Source: Bacteroidales bacterium UBA4231
GTDB taxonomy: Bacteria; Bacteroidota; Bacteroidia; Bacteroidales; UBA932
DNA length: 25,369 bases
Direction: 5' to 3'
Assembly (NCBI GenBank): GCA_002396335.1
Contig: DGXN01000036.1
Coordinates: forward strand, 1-25,369
Part shown: one piece after another, positions 1 to 8,810 of the stretch
Numbering within the stretch: the stretch's first letter is position 1
Layout of the letters: each line of letters opens with the position of its first letter
Notes under the pieces: model-generated
Databases searched by the model: none
What the model was told of the DNA's origin: nothing
Seen by the model: only the letters and a program-made list of their open reading frames with translations
Program-made: the position numbers and the translations under genes

Positions 1-14
1 TGCGCCAGGGTTAA
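1..14 (+). CDS. rpmJ: Ribosomal protein L36, last codons (partial)
   Basis: The first bases read, from position 3, as Arg-Gln-Gly followed by TAA at 12-14. L36 normally ends in a lysine/arginine-rich tail finishing RQG, and rpmJ normally lies directly upstream of rpsM, so this is very likely the 3' end of rpmJ cut by the window edge. L36 is a small zinc-ribbon protein of the large ribosomal subunit. The call rests on three residues and gene order only. Confidence 0.6.
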
Positions 15-45
15 TAAGTGTAACTAATAAAAGTACAGATAGAAT

Positions 46-423
46 ATGGCAAGAATAGCCGGTGTTGATTTACCGAACAACAAACACGGAGAGATAGGCC
101 TCACCTATATCTTCGGAATCGGCCGCAGCAGTGCCCGCAAGATCCTGGACACCTGTGGCATCGACCGCACTATCAAAGTCGGAGACTGGAACGACGAGCA
201 GATCGCCGCTATCCGTACCCTCATCAACAACGAGTACAAGATCGAGGGTGAGCTCCGTTCCTCTGTCCAGATGGACATCAAGCGCCTCATGGATATCGGC
301 TGCTACCGTGGTATCCGCCACCGTGCAGGTCTCCCTGTCCGCGGCCAGAGCACCAAGAACAACGCCCGTACCCGCAAGGGTAAGAAGAAGACCGTTGCCA
401 ACAAGAAGAAAGCAACCAAGTAA
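46..423 (+). CDS. rpsM: 30S ribosomal protein S13
   Basis: The 125-residue protein is full length for S13, which sits in the head of the small subunit and contacts the P-site tRNA and the 50S bridge. The N-terminus [13 protein letters not shown] and the [14 protein letters not shown] segment near residues 89-102 are family hallmarks. The C-terminus is a lysine-rich tail ([14 protein letters not shown]). It starts 31 bases after the rpmJ stop and ends 13 bases before rpsK, as expected in an alpha operon. Nothing is unusual. Confidence 0.98.
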   Translation: MARIAGVDLPNNKHGEIGLTYIFGIGRSSARKILDTCGIDRTIKVGDWNDEQIAAIRTLINNEYKIEGELRSSVQMDIKRLMDIGCYRGIRHRAGLPVRGQSTKNNARTRKGKKKTVANKKKATK

Positions 424-436
424 AGTCTGAGAAGTT

Positions 437-826
437 ATGGCAAAGAAAACTACAACTACCAAGAAAAGAGTTGTCAAGGTTGAAGCTTATGGTCAGGCCC
501 ATATCTCCTCGACCTTCAACAACGTCATCGTCTCCCTGTGCAATGCCCAGGGTCAGGTGATCAGCTGGTCTTCCGCCGGCAAATGCGGTTTCCGCGGTTC
601 CAAGAAGAACACTCCGTATGCCGCCCAGATGGCTGCAGAAGATGCATCCAAGACCGCTTTCGACGCGGGTCTGAGAAAAGTAAAGTGCTATGTGAAGGGT
701 CCGGGTGCCGGTCGTGAGAGCGCCATCCGCACCATCAACAACGCAGGTATCGTGGTCACCGAGATCATCGACGTTACCCCTATGCCGCACAATGGTTGCC
801 GTCCTAAGGGCCGCCGTAAGGTTTAA
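437..826 (+). CDS. rpsK: 30S ribosomal protein S11
   Basis: The 129-residue protein belongs to the S11 family, which forms part of the platform of the small subunit near the mRNA exit. It has a lysine/threonine-rich N-terminus. The conserved run [18 protein letters not shown] (about residues 22-39), the [14 protein letters not shown] segment, [11 protein letters not shown], and the C-terminal [18 protein letters not shown] are all present. It lies between rpsM and rpsD with short spacers, so it is co-transcribed. The start is the only one keeping the N-terminal extension usual in this family. Confidence 0.98.
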   Translation: MAKKTTTTKKRVVKVEAYGQAHISSTFNNVIVSLCNAQGQVISWSSAGKCGFRGSKKNTPYAAQMAAEDASKTAFDAGLRKVKCYVKGPGAGRESAIRTINNAGIVVTEIIDVTPMPHNGCRPKGRRKV

Positions 827-847
827 TTTTTATAAAGAAGAAAAACT

Positions 848-1450
848 ATGGCAAGATATACTGGTCCTACCACCCGCATCGCCCGTAAATTCGGCGAGCC
901 CATCTATGGCCCTGACAAGACCTTTGAAAAGAGAAATACCCCTCCGGGACAGCACGGTCTCGCTGCCAAGCGCAAGAAGCAGAAAGAGTACGGCACCCAG
1001 CTCAAGGAGAAGCAGAAAGTCAAATACATGTACGGTGTCCTGGAGCGTCAGTTCCGCAACACCTACGCCCGCGCTGCCCGCATGAAGGGTCAGACCGGTG
1101 AAAACCTCATCCTCCTTCTGGAAGCCCGTCTGGACAACCTGGTGTACCGTCTGGGTATCGCTCCCACCCGTGCCGCCGCCCGTCAGCTTGTGCTGCACCG
1201 TCACATCACCCTGGATGGCGTTGTCTGCAACATCCCCTCCTGCCAGGTAAAGCCCGGTCAGGTCATCGCCGTCCGCGAGCGCTCCAAGAGCCTCGAGGTG
1301 ATCCAGAACAGCGTAGCCTCCGCTACCAAGTACTCCTGGCTCGAATTTGATGCCGCCAACCTTACCGGCAAGTTCCTGAATGTCCCCGCCCGCGAGGAAA
1401 TTCCTGAGAACATCAACGAGCAGCTCATCGTTGACCTCTACTCCAAGTAA
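848..1450 (+). CDS. rpsD: 30S ribosomal protein S4
   Basis: The 200-residue protein is full length for S4, a primary 16S rRNA binder and, in many bacteria, the translational repressor of the alpha operon. It begins [18 protein letters not shown]. The S4 RNA-binding domain covers roughly residues 93-155, with [23 protein letters not shown] and the HRHITLDG motif. The N-terminal cysteine cluster seen in zinc-binding S4 forms is absent, so this is the zinc-free type. It sits between rpsK and rpoA as usual. Confidence 0.98.
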   Translation: MARYTGPTTRIARKFGEPIYGPDKTFEKRNTPPGQHGLAAKRKKQKEYGTQLKEKQKVKYMYGVLERQFRNTYARAARMKGQTGENLILLLEARLDNLVYRLGIAPTRAAARQLVLHRHITLDGVVCNIPSCQVKPGQVIAVRERSKSLEVIQNSVASATKYSWLEFDAANLTGKFLNVPAREEIPENINEQLIVDLYSK

Positions 1451-1473
1451 CAGAATTTAACACCCGCAAACTT

Positions 1474-2481
1474 ATGGCAATCTTAGCATTTCAGAAACCG
1501 GACAAGGTGATCATGCTTGAAGGCACCGATACCGTAGGTCGCTTCGAATTCAGACCGTTAGAGCCTGGTTACGGACAGACCATCGGCAACGCCCTCCGCC
1601 GCATCCTCCTTGCCTCCCTGGAAGGTTTCGCCATCTCCCAGATCCAGATTGCCGGGGTCCAGGACGAGTTCCAGACCATTCCCGGCGTCATTGAAGGGAT
1701 GCAGGAAATCATCCTGAACCTCAAGCAAGTCCGTTTCCGCCGCATGGTGGAGACCGTGGACTCCGAGGTCGCGAACATCACAATCAGCGGCAAGCAGGAG
1801 TTTACCGCTGAGGACATCTCCAAAGGATTGTCTTCTTTCAAGGTGTTGAATCCCGAGCTGCACATCTGCTCGCTGGAGCCCTCTGTCAAGATCACCATCT
1901 CCCTGACCATCACCAAAGGCCGTGGCTTCGTTCCCGCTGAGGAAGAGCGTGATGAGAATACGCCCATCGGCACCATTCCCGTGGACGCCATCTACACGCC
2001 CATCAAGAAGGTCAACTGGACCGTGGAAAACTACCGCGTGGAACAGAAGACCGACTACGAGAAGCTCAACCTCGAGATTGTCACCGACGGTTCCATCTCT
2101 CCGGAGGCCGCCCTGCAGGATGCAGCCAACATCCTCATCTATCATTTCAAGCTCTTCACTGACGACAAGAAGATCTCCATCGAGTCTTCCGTAGAAACCG
2201 ACAGCACCCAGCTTGATGAGGAGTCCCTGAGGATGCGTCATCTCCTCCTTACCAAACTGTCCGATATGGGCCTCAGCGTCCGGGCTTTCAACTGCCTCAA
2301 AGCCGCCGATATCGACACCTTCGCTGACCTTGTGTCCTACAGCCGCACCGAACTGATGAAGTTCCGCAACTTCGGCCGCAAGTCTCTCAACGAAATCGAC
2401 CTCCTGGTAGAGAAGATGAAGCTCTCCTTCGGTATGGATGTCACCAAGTACAATATTGAACCTAAGAAAAAGATCGTTTAA
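1474..2481 (+). CDS. rpoA: DNA-directed RNA polymerase subunit alpha
   Basis: The 335-residue protein is the scaffold on which the beta and beta' subunits assemble. The N-terminal dimerization domain covers about residues 1-235, including [23 protein letters not shown] short linker leads to the C-terminal domain (about 250-320), whose helix-hairpin-helix region [19 protein letters not shown] contacts UP elements and activators. Its stop lies 3 bases before the rplQ start, indicating translational coupling. Length and domain order are normal. Confidence 0.98.
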   Translation: MAILAFQKPDKVIMLEGTDTVGRFEFRPLEPGYGQTIGNALRRILLASLEGFAISQIQIAGVQDEFQTIPGVIEGMQEIILNLKQVRFRRMVETVDSEVANITISGKQEFTAEDISKGLSSFKVLNPELHICSLEPSVKITISLTITKGRGFVPAEEERDENTPIGTIPVDAIYTPIKKVNWTVENYRVEQKTDYEKLNLEIVTDGSISPEAALQDAANILIYHFKLFTDDKKISIESSVETDSTQLDEESLRMRHLLLTKLSDMGLSVRAFNCLKAADIDTFADLVSYSRTELMKFRNFGRKSLNEIDLLVEKMKLSFGMDVTKYNIEPKKKIV

Positions 2482-2484
2482 ACA

Positions 2485-2979
2485 ATGAGACACAATAGAG
2501 CAGTCAATCATCTTGGTCGTAAGAGCGGTCACCGCAAGGCTATGCTCGCCAACATGGCATCCTCCCTCATCCTGAAGAAGAGGATCACCACCACCGAGGC
2601 CAAGGCCAAGGCCCTCAAGCCTTACGTGGAGCCCCTTATCACCAAGTCCAAAGAAGATACCACCCACTCCCGCCGTATTGTCTTCAGCTACCTGAAGGAC
2701 AAGGAAGCAACGGCCGAACTCTTCCGTACCGTGGCCCCCAAAGTGGCCGACCGTCCCGGCGGATACCTCCGTATCCTGCACACCGGTTTCCGTGGCGGTG
2801 ACGCTGCCGAAATGGTACTCGTAGAGCTCGTGGACTTCAACGAGGCCGCCCTTGCCGCCGGCAAGACCCAGGCCAAGAAGACCACCCGCCGCAGCCGCGC
2901 CAAGAAGGCCGAGGCTCCCGCCGAGACCGCCGAGACCGTCGAGGCCGCTCCCGCAGCCGAAGTTCCCGCCGCCGAGTAA
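2485..2979 (+). CDS. rplQ: 50S ribosomal protein L17 with Ala/Glu/Lys-rich C-terminal tail
   Basis: Residues 1 to about 118 form the L17 core, which lies near the polypeptide exit tunnel. It opens [21 protein letters not shown] and includes the [21 protein letters not shown] segment. The protein is 164 residues against about 120-127 in many bacteria. The extra ~45 residues are a low-complexity tail of Lys/Arg followed by Ala, Glu and Pro. From general knowledge such tails are common in Bacteroidetes L17, so the extension is not taken as abnormal. It is the last gene of the operon and a terminator follows. Confidence 0.97.
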   Translation: MRHNRAVNHLGRKSGHRKAMLANMASSLILKKRITTTEAKAKALKPYVEPLITKSKEDTTHSRRIVFSYLKDKEATAELFRTVAPKVADRPGGYLRILHTGFRGGDAAEMVLVELVDFNEAALAAGKTQAKKTTRRSRAKKAEAPAETAETVEAAPAAEVPAAE

Positions 2980-3008
2980 GAAAATCCCGGTATCACAGAA
3001 GAAAAAGT

Positions 3009-3037
3009 GCCCGACCAAATCCTGGCCGGGCCTTTTT
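3009..3037 (+). terminator. Rho-independent terminator of the alpha operon
   Basis: The arms are GCCCGACC at 3009-3016 and GGCCGGGC at 3024-3031, complementary except for one mismatch, followed by TTTTT. It lies 30 bases after the rplQ stop. The T-run also supplies the -33 box of the next promoter. Confidence 0.85.
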
Positions 3038-3065
3038 GTGCTTTCACTTTTTTTCTCTAATTTTG
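3035..3065 (+). promoter_or_regulatory. Bacteroidetes-type promoter of the glycosyltransferase gene
   Basis: TTTG at 3035-3038, a 19-base spacer, then TAATTTTG at 3058-3065 match the -33/-7 consensus TTTG and TAnnTTTG. The start codon at 3086 is about 20 bases downstream. The -33 box lies inside the T-tract of the rplQ terminator. Confidence 0.75.
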
Positions 3066-3085
3066 TGTACTAATACCTAAATGGA

Positions 3086-4243
3086 ATGAATCAAGAAATC
3101 GGCCTGTTCTGCGAAGTCTTTCCCCCCATTATGGACGGAGTGGCTGTCTGTGTGCAGAACTATGCATACTGGATGCAAAAAAAGATGGGCGCCGTGTCGA
3201 TGGTTACCCCGCATGCCCGTAACGCCCACTACGAAAGTTACGATTACCAGATTCTGGACTACATGTCCATCCCGGTCCCCGGCCGTGCCCCTTACGTGAC
3301 CGGCGTCCCCCGGCTGGACCTGGGTTTCCAGAACAGGCTGCGTCAGCACCAGTTCAAGATCATTCACGCCCATTCTCCCTTCTCTGCCGGAAATCTGGCC
3401 GTCAGGGTGGCCCGGAAGCAGGGCGTGCCCATGATCGCCACCTTCCATTCCAAATTCAAGGACGACTTCAAAAAAGAAGTCAAGTTCGACTTCCTCGTCA
3501 AACCCATGCTGAATGCCGTCGTGTCCTTCTTCAACAAGGCCGACGAAGTCTGGGTCCCCCAGGAATCCGTGAAGGAAGTGATCCGCGAATACGGTTACAA
3601 AGGTCCGCTGGAAGTTGTGGAAAACGGCTCCGACCTGGCCGCCGACTATCCCGACAGCTACTTCGCGGACGCCCGCGCCAAGCTGGGTATCGGCCCGGAT
3701 GAGTTCGTGCTCCTGTTTGTGGGGCAGCACATCTGGCAGAAGAACACCCGCCTTGTCATCGAAGCGCTGGAACGCCTGAACGACCTTCCGTTCCGCATGT
3801 TCTTTGTGGGCACCGGCTACGCGGCAGGGGAGATGAAGTCCCTCGTGCACGAAAAAGGCCTGGACAGCAAAGTCACCTTCACCGGCATGCTCACCAGCCG
3901 GGAAGAAATCGTCACGTACTACGCCGCGGCCGACCTTTTCCTCTTCCCCTCCCTGTACGACAACGCCCCGCTGGTTGTCCGGGAAGCCGCCGCCCTCCAT
4001 ACCCCCTCCATCATGCTGGAAGGCTCTACGGCCGCCACCATCCTCCGCGACGGTGAAAACGGCTTCCTGAGCCCGCAGGACCTGGATTCCTTCGTCGCCA
4101 GAGTCCGCTCCCTCATGGCCGACCGGGACCTCGTGCGCCGCGTAGGCCTCACCGCCTCCCGCAGCATCGTGCGTCCCTGGGAAGACGTCGTGGACGAAGT
4201 TTTGGACCGATACGACGCCCTCATTGCACGGAAATCCAAATAA
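3086..4243 (+). CDS. GT4-family glycosyltransferase
   Basis: The 385-residue protein has the two-Rossmann GT-B fold of family GT4, retaining enzymes that move a sugar from a nucleotide-sugar to a lipid or glycan. The N-terminal half has the acceptor-side motif HAHSPF at residues 94-99. The C-terminal half has LLFVGQHIWQKN (about 209-220) and the donor-binding region SLYDNAPLVVREAA. The usual E-x7-E there is D292-x7-E300, with Asp replacing the first Glu. No signal peptide or membrane segment is visible, so it should be cytoplasmic or peripheral. It has its own promoter and precedes a sugar transporter and kinase. The acceptor and donor cannot be told from sequence; a cell-envelope glycolipid is one possibility. 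Confidence 0.85.
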   Translation: MNQEIGLFCEVFPPIMDGVAVCVQNYAYWMQKKMGAVSMVTPHARNAHYESYDYQILDYMSIPVPGRAPYVTGVPRLDLGFQNRLRQHQFKIIHAHSPFSAGNLAVRVARKQGVPMIATFHSKFKDDFKKEVKFDFLVKPMLNAVVSFFNKADEVWVPQESVKEVIREYGYKGPLEVVENGSDLAADYPDSYFADARAKLGIGPDEFVLLFVGQHIWQKNTRLVIEALERLNDLPFRMFFVGTGYAAGEMKSLVHEKGLDSKVTFTGMLTSREEIVTYYAAADLFLFPSLYDNAPLVVREAAALHTPSIMLEGSTAATILRDGENGFLSPQDLDSFVARVRSLMADRDLVRRVGLTASRSIVRPWEDVVDEVLDRYDALIARKSK

Positions 4244-4256
4244 ATGATTAAATTTG
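4224..4256 (+). promoter_or_regulatory. Probable promoter of the MFS-ROK unit
   Basis: TAAATTTG at 4249-4256 is a full match to TAnnTTTG. The best -33 candidate, TTG at 4224-4226, gives a 22-base spacer, slightly long. The start codon at 4301 leaves a leader of about 40 bases. Confidence 0.55.
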
Positions 4257-4300
4257 AGGGACAAAAAGCCAATAATTATTCACAATAAACACTAAACACA

Positions 4301-5536
4301 ATGTCTAAAAAAGGTAACAGCAACTTGATTGCTATCATCACGATGATGTTCCTCTTCGCGATGATTTCTTTTGTTACGAACATGGCTGCTCCGTTTGGGA
4401 GCATCTGGGAACAGCACTACAGCTGGGCCCGCATGATGGGTAACATGATGAACTTCGCAGCATACCTGTTCATGGGTATCCCCGCCGGTGTCATGATTAC
4501 CAAGATCGGGTACAAAAAGACGGCGCTCGTCGCCCTGGTCCTTGGCTTCGTGGGTATCGGCGTACAGCTTATTTCCAGCATGATGGACGGGAACGCCATC
4601 GGTACCTATGTGGTTTATTTGCTGGGTGCTTTCATCTGCGGATTCTGTGTCTGTATCCTGAATACGGTCGTCAATCCGATGCTGAACCTGCTCGGTGGCG
4701 GCGGCAACCGCGGTAACCAGCTCATCCAGACCGGCGGAACCCTCAATTCCCTGGCCGGAACGCTGACCCCGATGCTCGCCGGCGCCATGATCGGCACTAT
4801 CACTGCCGAAACCACCCTGGGCGCCGTTTCTCCGCTGCTGCTGGTGGCCCTTGCCATCTTTGCCATTTCCTTCGTCATCGTATGGTTCACCAAGATTGAC
4901 GAGCCGGAGACCGAAAAGACCGACGTGGTGGCCGGTATCAAGGGCGCCCTCGGCTATCGTCACCTGGTACTTGGCATCATTGCCATCTTCTTCTATGTGG
5001 GCATTGAGGTGGGTATCCCCGGACAGCTCCTGTCCTATCTGGGCACCCCGGGCGGTGTGCTGGGCAACATGGCTGTCGCCGGTACCATCGCCGCCCTTTA
5101 CTGGCTGCTCATGCTGGTGGGCCGTTTTACCAGCTCCCTGCTCTCCGGCAAGATTGCTCCCCGTACCCAGCTTACTACCATGACCGTACTGGCAATTGTG
5201 CTGCTGCTGGTGGCCATCCTCATGCCTGAGGACGTAAAGATGACGCTCCGCGGCGCCGAGGTTCCCGCCAAGGTGCTCCCGATCATTCTTTGCGGTATCT
5301 GCACTTCCATCATGTGGGGTGTCATCTTCAACCTTGCCACCGAAGGGTTGGGCAAACATACCGCCAGCGCTTCCGGTCTGTTCATGACCATGGTGGTGGG
5401 CGGTGGCCTGATGCCGCTGTTCCAGGATATGTTGGCCAAGAAGGTGGGAGACATCAACAGCTACTGGCTCGTCATCGCCATGCTCGCGTTCATCCTCTAC
5501 TTCTCCGTTGCGGGTTCCAAGATCAAAAAGGCTTAA
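4301..5536 (+). CDS. MFS sugar transporter (FucP/GluP-like)
   Basis: The 411-residue hydrophobic protein has about 12 predicted membrane helices, typical of the Major Facilitator Superfamily. The loop GIPAGVMITKIGYKKT (about residues 60-75) fits the conserved MFS signature between helices 2 and 3. The NTVVNPMLN segment (about 121-129) resembles the NP motif of the fucose/glucose/GlcNAc:H+ symporter branch. Only 3 bases separate it from the ROK kinase downstream, so the two are co-transcribed: the transporter brings in a sugar which the kinase phosphorylates. The exact sugar is not determined by sequence; glucose or a related hexose is the best guess. Confidence 0.85.
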   Translation: MSKKGNSNLIAIITMMFLFAMISFVTNMAAPFGSIWEQHYSWARMMGNMMNFAAYLFMGIPAGVMITKIGYKKTALVALVLGFVGIGVQLISSMMDGNAIGTYVVYLLGAFICGFCVCILNTVVNPMLNLLGGGGNRGNQLIQTGGTLNSLAGTLTPMLAGAMIGTITAETTLGAVSPLLLVALAIFAISFVIVWFTKIDEPETEKTDVVAGIKGALGYRHLVLGIIAIFFYVGIEVGIPGQLLSYLGTPGGVLGNMAVAGTIAALYWLLMLVGRFTSSLLSGKIAPRTQLTTMTVLAIVLLLVAILMPEDVKMTLRGAEVPAKVLPIILCGICTSIMWGVIFNLATEGLGKHTASASGLFMTMVVGGGLMPLFQDMLAKKVGDINSYWLVIAMLAFILYFSVAGSKIKKA

Positions 5537-5539
5537 GCT

Positions 5540-6499
5540 ATGGCACAGGATTTAGTTATCGGCATTGATATCGGCGGTCAGACCACCAAATGCGGCATTG
5601 TCGACGCGCGCGGCAGTGTCCTTGCCCAAACCGTCATCCGCAGTGACAACCACACCGAGGTAGAGCCCTACGTCTCCGAACTGGCCGAAGCCCTGAACCG
5701 CATCGTGTCCGAAGCCCATGCCGAAGGCCGCATCCGCGGTATCGGCGTAGGCGCCCCCAACGGCAACTATTACACCGGCACCATTGAGAGCGCCGTGAAC
5801 CTGGTCTGGGGCGGCACCCGCGTAATCCCCTTCGCCAAGCTCCTGAGCGAGCAGATGAACGGCATTCCCGTGAGCCTCACCAACGACGCCAATGCCGCCG
5901 CCATGGGTGAGATGACCTACGGCGCCGCCCGCGGTATGAAGAATTTCATCATGATTACCCTGGGCACCGGCGTGGGCTCCGGTATCGTCATCAACGGAGA
6001 AATGGTCTACGGTCACGACGGCTTCGCCGGCGAACTGGGCCACACCTGCGCCGTGCGCCACAATGGCCGCGCGTGCAACTGCGGCAAGCATGGCTGCCTG
6101 GAGACTTATGCCAGCGCCACCGGCGTAGCCCGCACGGCCCGCGAATGGCTGGAAATGAGCGACGAGCCTTCTGAGCTCCGCTCCCTGGACAAGATCACCT
6201 CCAAGGATGTATATGACGCTGCAAAAGACGGTGACAAACTGGCCCTCAAGATCTTTGACTTCACCGGCCGCATCCTGGGCGAAAAGTTTGCCGATTTCAT
6301 TGAATTCTCCGCCCCCGAGGCCATTGTCCTGTTCGGCGGCCTGGCCCGCGCCAAGGAATTCCTCACCGCACCCATCCAGAAAGCCATGGACGAGAACGTC
6401 CTCCCGCTGTGGCGTGGCAAGGTGAAGCTGGTTTACTCCCAGCTCAAAGAATCCGACGCTGCCATCCTGGGCGCCTCGGCCCTGGCCTGGGAACTGTAG
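5540..6499 (+). CDS. ROK-family sugar kinase (glucokinase-like)
   Basis: The 319-residue protein is of standard ROK length. The phosphate-binding motif DIGGQT is at residues 10-15. Catalytic Asp116 lies in TNDANAA, and GTGVGSGI is at about 142-149. The ROK signature includes GELGH (164-168) and a zinc site formed by His168 with cysteines 179, 181 and 186 in CNCGKHGC. The reaction is ATP-dependent 6-phosphorylation of a hexose, probably glucose, in the cytoplasm. No DNA-binding N-terminus is present, so it is a kinase and not a ROK repressor. It is coupled to the MFS transporter 3 bases upstream and followed by a terminator. N-acetylhexosamine or mannose specificity cannot be excluded. Confidence 0.9.
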   Translation: MAQDLVIGIDIGGQTTKCGIVDARGSVLAQTVIRSDNHTEVEPYVSELAEALNRIVSEAHAEGRIRGIGVGAPNGNYYTGTIESAVNLVWGGTRVIPFAKLLSEQMNGIPVSLTNDANAAAMGEMTYGAARGMKNFIMITLGTGVGSGIVINGEMVYGHDGFAGELGHTCAVRHNGRACNCGKHGCLETYASATGVARTAREWLEMSDEPSELRSLDKITSKDVYDAAKDGDKLALKIFDFTGRILGEKFADFIEFSAPEAIVLFGGLARAKEFLTAPIQKAMDENVLPLWRGKVKLVYSQLKESDAAILGASALAWEL

Positions 6500-6518
6500 C
6501 ATCGTCCTGAAAAAACAA

Positions 6519-6553
6519 GGCCGGCCCAAAGGATTTCTTCGGCCGGCCCTGTT
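6519..6553 (+). terminator. Hairpin terminator after the ROK kinase
   Basis: Perfect 8-base arms GGCCGGCC at 6519-6526 and 6541-6548 enclose a 14-base loop, followed by a modest T-rich stretch. It lies 20 bases past the stop codon. Confidence 0.65.
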
Positions 6554-6587
6554 CTTTATCATACAAGATTGTTTTAGATAAAATAAT

Positions 6588-7070
6588 ATGAAAATAGCCT
6601 TTGTCCGGATAGCTTGCCGCATGCTTGCCACCGTCCTTCTTCTGTTTGCGGGATCCTGTGTGGTACAGGGTCCGACCTCGACTTCTTCTCCCGTCCGTTA
6701 TCTGTACGCCGGAGGTCAGGACGGCAATGAATTTCAGCTGTGGATCTGGATCTTCGAAGACGAGAAAACCCCGGCTCTTGTCCGTTCGGGACTCTGCCGT
6801 TATATAGACAATCAATTTGTCGACACAGACATAGAGAACCTGAACTGCCGATTCACTGAAAACGGTTTCACCCTGTCTGATCCCGTCACCGGAGAGGTCC
6901 TGTATACGGCGGTGAATCTGGATGAATCCGGTTTTCCGACAGGGTACTTTGTCCGGCTGACTTGGACCCATTCCCCCGGTTCCACCTGGAACGCCCTTTC
7001 GGAAGAAAAAGGCTGGCGGCGGGAAATGACGCTCGAGCACCAGATGGAGGACTGCAACGTAGTTCAATGA
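6588..7070 (+). CDS. Small hypothetical lipoprotein
   Basis: The 160-residue protein begins with a lipoprotein signal peptide: basic MKIAFVRIACR, hydrophobic LATVLLLF, then lipobox AGSC with the lipidated cysteine at residue 24. The mature part is acidic and rich in aromatic residues, with short strand-like stretches such as EFQLWIWIFED and an NGFTLSDPVTGEVLYTAVN segment suggestive of a compact beta fold. No known domain is recognised. It is flanked by terminators on both sides, so it is monocistronic. No TAnnTTTG box is evident in the 35 bases upstream. The gene adjoins the tRNA-derived repeat at 7126. Confidence 0.7.
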   Translation: MKIAFVRIACRMLATVLLLFAGSCVVQGPTSTSSPVRYLYAGGQDGNEFQLWIWIFEDEKTPALVRSGLCRYIDNQFVDTDIENLNCRFTENGFTLSDPVTGEVLYTAVNLDESGFPTGYFVRLTWTHSPGSTWNALSEEKGWRREMTLEHQMEDCNVVQ

Positions 7071-7091
7071 TCTTGGCCGGATACAAACGAC

Positions 7092-7124
7092 AAACGCCAA
7101 CCGTTGAGGCTGGCGTTTTGTTTT
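7092..7124. terminator. Bidirectional hairpin terminator next to the outermost tRNA-Gly 3' copy
   Basis: Arms AAACGCCAACC (7092-7102) and GGCTGGCGTTT (7108-7117) pair over 11 positions with one mismatch and a 5-base loop. T-runs follow on the plus strand, and weaker ones on the minus strand. It ends the small lipoprotein gene, and read leftwards may once have ended the tRNA transcript. The same two arms recur at 10612-10638 with a different loop. Confidence 0.75.
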
Positions 7125-7125
7125 G

Positions 7126-7147
7126 GAGCGGAAAACGAGACTCGAAC
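7126..7147 (-). repeat. Outer partial copy of the tRNA-Gly 3' end (candidate att site)
   Basis: These 22 bases are identical to 13071-13092, which are the T-loop, the 3' T-stem and 3' acceptor strand of tRNA-Gly plus one flanking base. The rest of the tRNA is missing: sequence after 7147 does not restore the T-stem. It has the same orientation as the intact gene. Together with the hairpin to its left, about 56 bases match the middle copy at 10612-10668. It is read as the outer attachment site of an integrated segment. Confidence 0.7.
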
Positions 7148-7256
7148 AGGTTTTGTTCGTCTGCGTGGTCCCCGGGCTCCAAGCCCTACCCTACTTTCAT
7201 CCACGAATCCGCCGAGCTTTATGACTATATATCGGCAGGAGTGCGGGGGTATATCC

Positions 7257-7286
7257 TTTATAATTAAAAGATTTTTTGTATCTTTG
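7257..7286 (+). promoter_or_regulatory. Promoter of the sensor-pair operon
   Basis: TATCTTTG at 7279-7286 is a perfect TAnnTTTG -7 box. The -33 candidate is TTTA at 7257-7260 with an 18-base spacer, imperfect. The first start codon at 7313 follows 26 bases after the -7 box. Confidence 0.6.
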
Positions 7287-7312
7287 ATGCGTTACCACCT
7301 CTTTGGACTCTA

Positions 7313-8803
7313 ATGCCCAAACCGCGCGACTTCATACCCAGGACAATGTCTGCCAAAATCATAACGCAGACAGTCCTTGCGATTGCCATGCTCTTGATTC
7401 CCATCATTATTGGAATGGTCATCGGAACTCGCATGATTATAAAGGAAGAGGTGGGGCATCAGGTAGACAGGGCACTCGACGGCATTGCATACAGGATTGA
7501 CAATACGCTCCTGAACGTGGAACAGACCGCCGCAATTATTCTGGAGGAGATAACAAAGCATCTTGACAATCCCCGGGAACTTGACAGGCTGTGCAGGAAT
7601 GCGCTTGAGACGAATCCATCCATCAGCGGGTGCGCCGTCGCCCTGAACCCCGACAAGTACAAGCATCTCGGGAAACCATTCATGACCTATATTTACAGGG
7701 AGCACGGCGGGAGCATCCGTCCCAACATGCGCTCCCGGGCATTGCTGGCATCCGACACCTTTACAGACAAGCCCTTTACGGAACAGACCTGGTACACGAA
7801 ACCACTTCAGGAAGGAGTTGCCTCCTGGGTGGGGCCGCTCAGGAACGAGGAAACCGAAAAAGAGCCGCTGATTTCATATGATGTCCCTATCATCAAGGAC
7901 AGCTCGGCCTTGGGCGTACTGGGGATAGACATGTCTCTCGGGGTCCTCACGGATATTGCCCAGAATTACAGGACGTCTACACATTCTTATATTACCATCA
8001 TTGGCCGGGACGGTTCCTACATCGTTCATCCTGACAGTACACGGTTCCTTCATATGGACGGCCTTGCCCGGCTCAAGAATGCCTGGGATTCCTCTGCCAT
8101 AGAGGGGCTTCAGGAAATGATTGAGGGAAAATCAGGGAGGCGGTTAATAACCATGGATTCCACACGGTACCTCGTGGCTTATATGCCATTCAGGCAATCC
8201 ACCTATTCAGGACGTGAGTTGGGAGACCTGGGTTGGAGTATTGCCGTAATCTACCCGGAAAAAGAATTATATCATGAGTTTGACCCCGGTTTCCGTCTTG
8301 CTATTATCATGACGATTATCGGCCTGTTCCTTCTTACCGTCGGCGCCTACGTAATCTCAAGAATCAGTCTCAGACCGCTCAGAAGGCTGATGTACGTAAC
8401 TAAAATCATCTCCAACGGAAATTACAGGCTGCCCGGTTTTGAGACGTCACGCCAAGACGAGGTCGGGCGGCTTCAAACCCAGTATAACAAGATGCTGCAG
8501 TCCGTTTCCCGCCACATGGAGCAGTTGCAGGATTTGTCGCAGAAAGAAGATGCTGCCCAGAATGCGCTTGCCCTGACATACGCGAGAACGCAGGAAATCA
8601 AGAAGCAAAGGGCCGCTTTCTTCAGCAACATGACGCACCAGATGGCCGATGTTACGGCAGAAATCCAAAACAGTGTGGACAGACTCAATGAATCCGGCTC
8701 GGACATGAGTGAGGAGGAGACCAGGGCAGCGCTTGAAAGCATCGAGCGAAACGGCCACAGGGTGACGGAGATACTGAACGACATGTTAAACATGAAAGGC
8801 TGA
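7313..8803 (+). CDS. Cache-HAMP membrane sensor, pseudo-histidine kinase lacking the ATPase domain
   Basis: The 496-residue protein has a first membrane helix at about 15-38. An extracytoplasmic double-Cache-type sensor follows (about 45-320), with TWYTKPLQEGVASWVGP and SYITIIGRDGSYIVHP. A second helix (about 327-348) leads to a HAMP-like linker (350-400) and a coiled coil. It then runs into a dimerization helix, FFSNMTHQMADVTAEIQ, which keeps His442 but has lost the RTPLN that follows the histidine in active kinases. The protein stops about 55 residues later, so there is no HATPase domain. It cannot be a self-sufficient kinase. It probably pairs with, or tunes, the intact kinase encoded 7 bases downstream. 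The start at 7313 follows the promoter closely; ATG at 7346 is an alternative. Confidence 0.8.
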   Translation: MPKPRDFIPRTMSAKIITQTVLAIAMLLIPIIIGMVIGTRMIIKEEVGHQVDRALDGIAYRIDNTLLNVEQTAAIILEEITKHLDNPRELDRLCRNALETNPSISGCAVALNPDKYKHLGKPFMTYIYREHGGSIRPNMRSRALLASDTFTDKPFTEQTWYTKPLQEGVASWVGPLRNEETEKEPLISYDVPIIKDSSALGVLGIDMSLGVLTDIAQNYRTSTHSYITIIGRDGSYIVHPDSTRFLHMDGLARLKNAWDSSAIEGLQEMIEGKSGRRLITMDSTRYLVAYMPFRQSTYSGRELGDLGWSIAVIYPEKELYHEFDPGFRLAIIMTIIGLFLLTVGAYVISRISLRPLRRLMYVTKIISNGNYRLPGFETSRQDEVGRLQTQYNKMLQSVSRHMEQLQDLSQKEDAAQNALALTYARTQEIKKQRAAFFSNMTHQMADVTAEIQNSVDRLNESGSDMSEEETRAALESIERNGHRVTEILNDMLNMKG

Positions 8804-8810
8804 GACTGAC

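Noticed and set aside
1558..3018. Long minus-strand open frame (486 codons) opposite rpoA and rplQ
   Set aside because: It is antisense to two certain ribosomal-operon genes and its glycine/leucine-rich translation shows no domain; long opposite frames are expected in GC-rich coding DNA.
7126..7210. A degenerate second tRNA, with a GGGCTTGGAGCCC stem-loop that could show a TGG (Pro) anticodon
   Set aside because: On the minus strand the anticodon stem extends only three pairs, the T-stem does not pair, and no matching 5' acceptor strand is present. Only the copied tRNA-Gly 3' end is supported.
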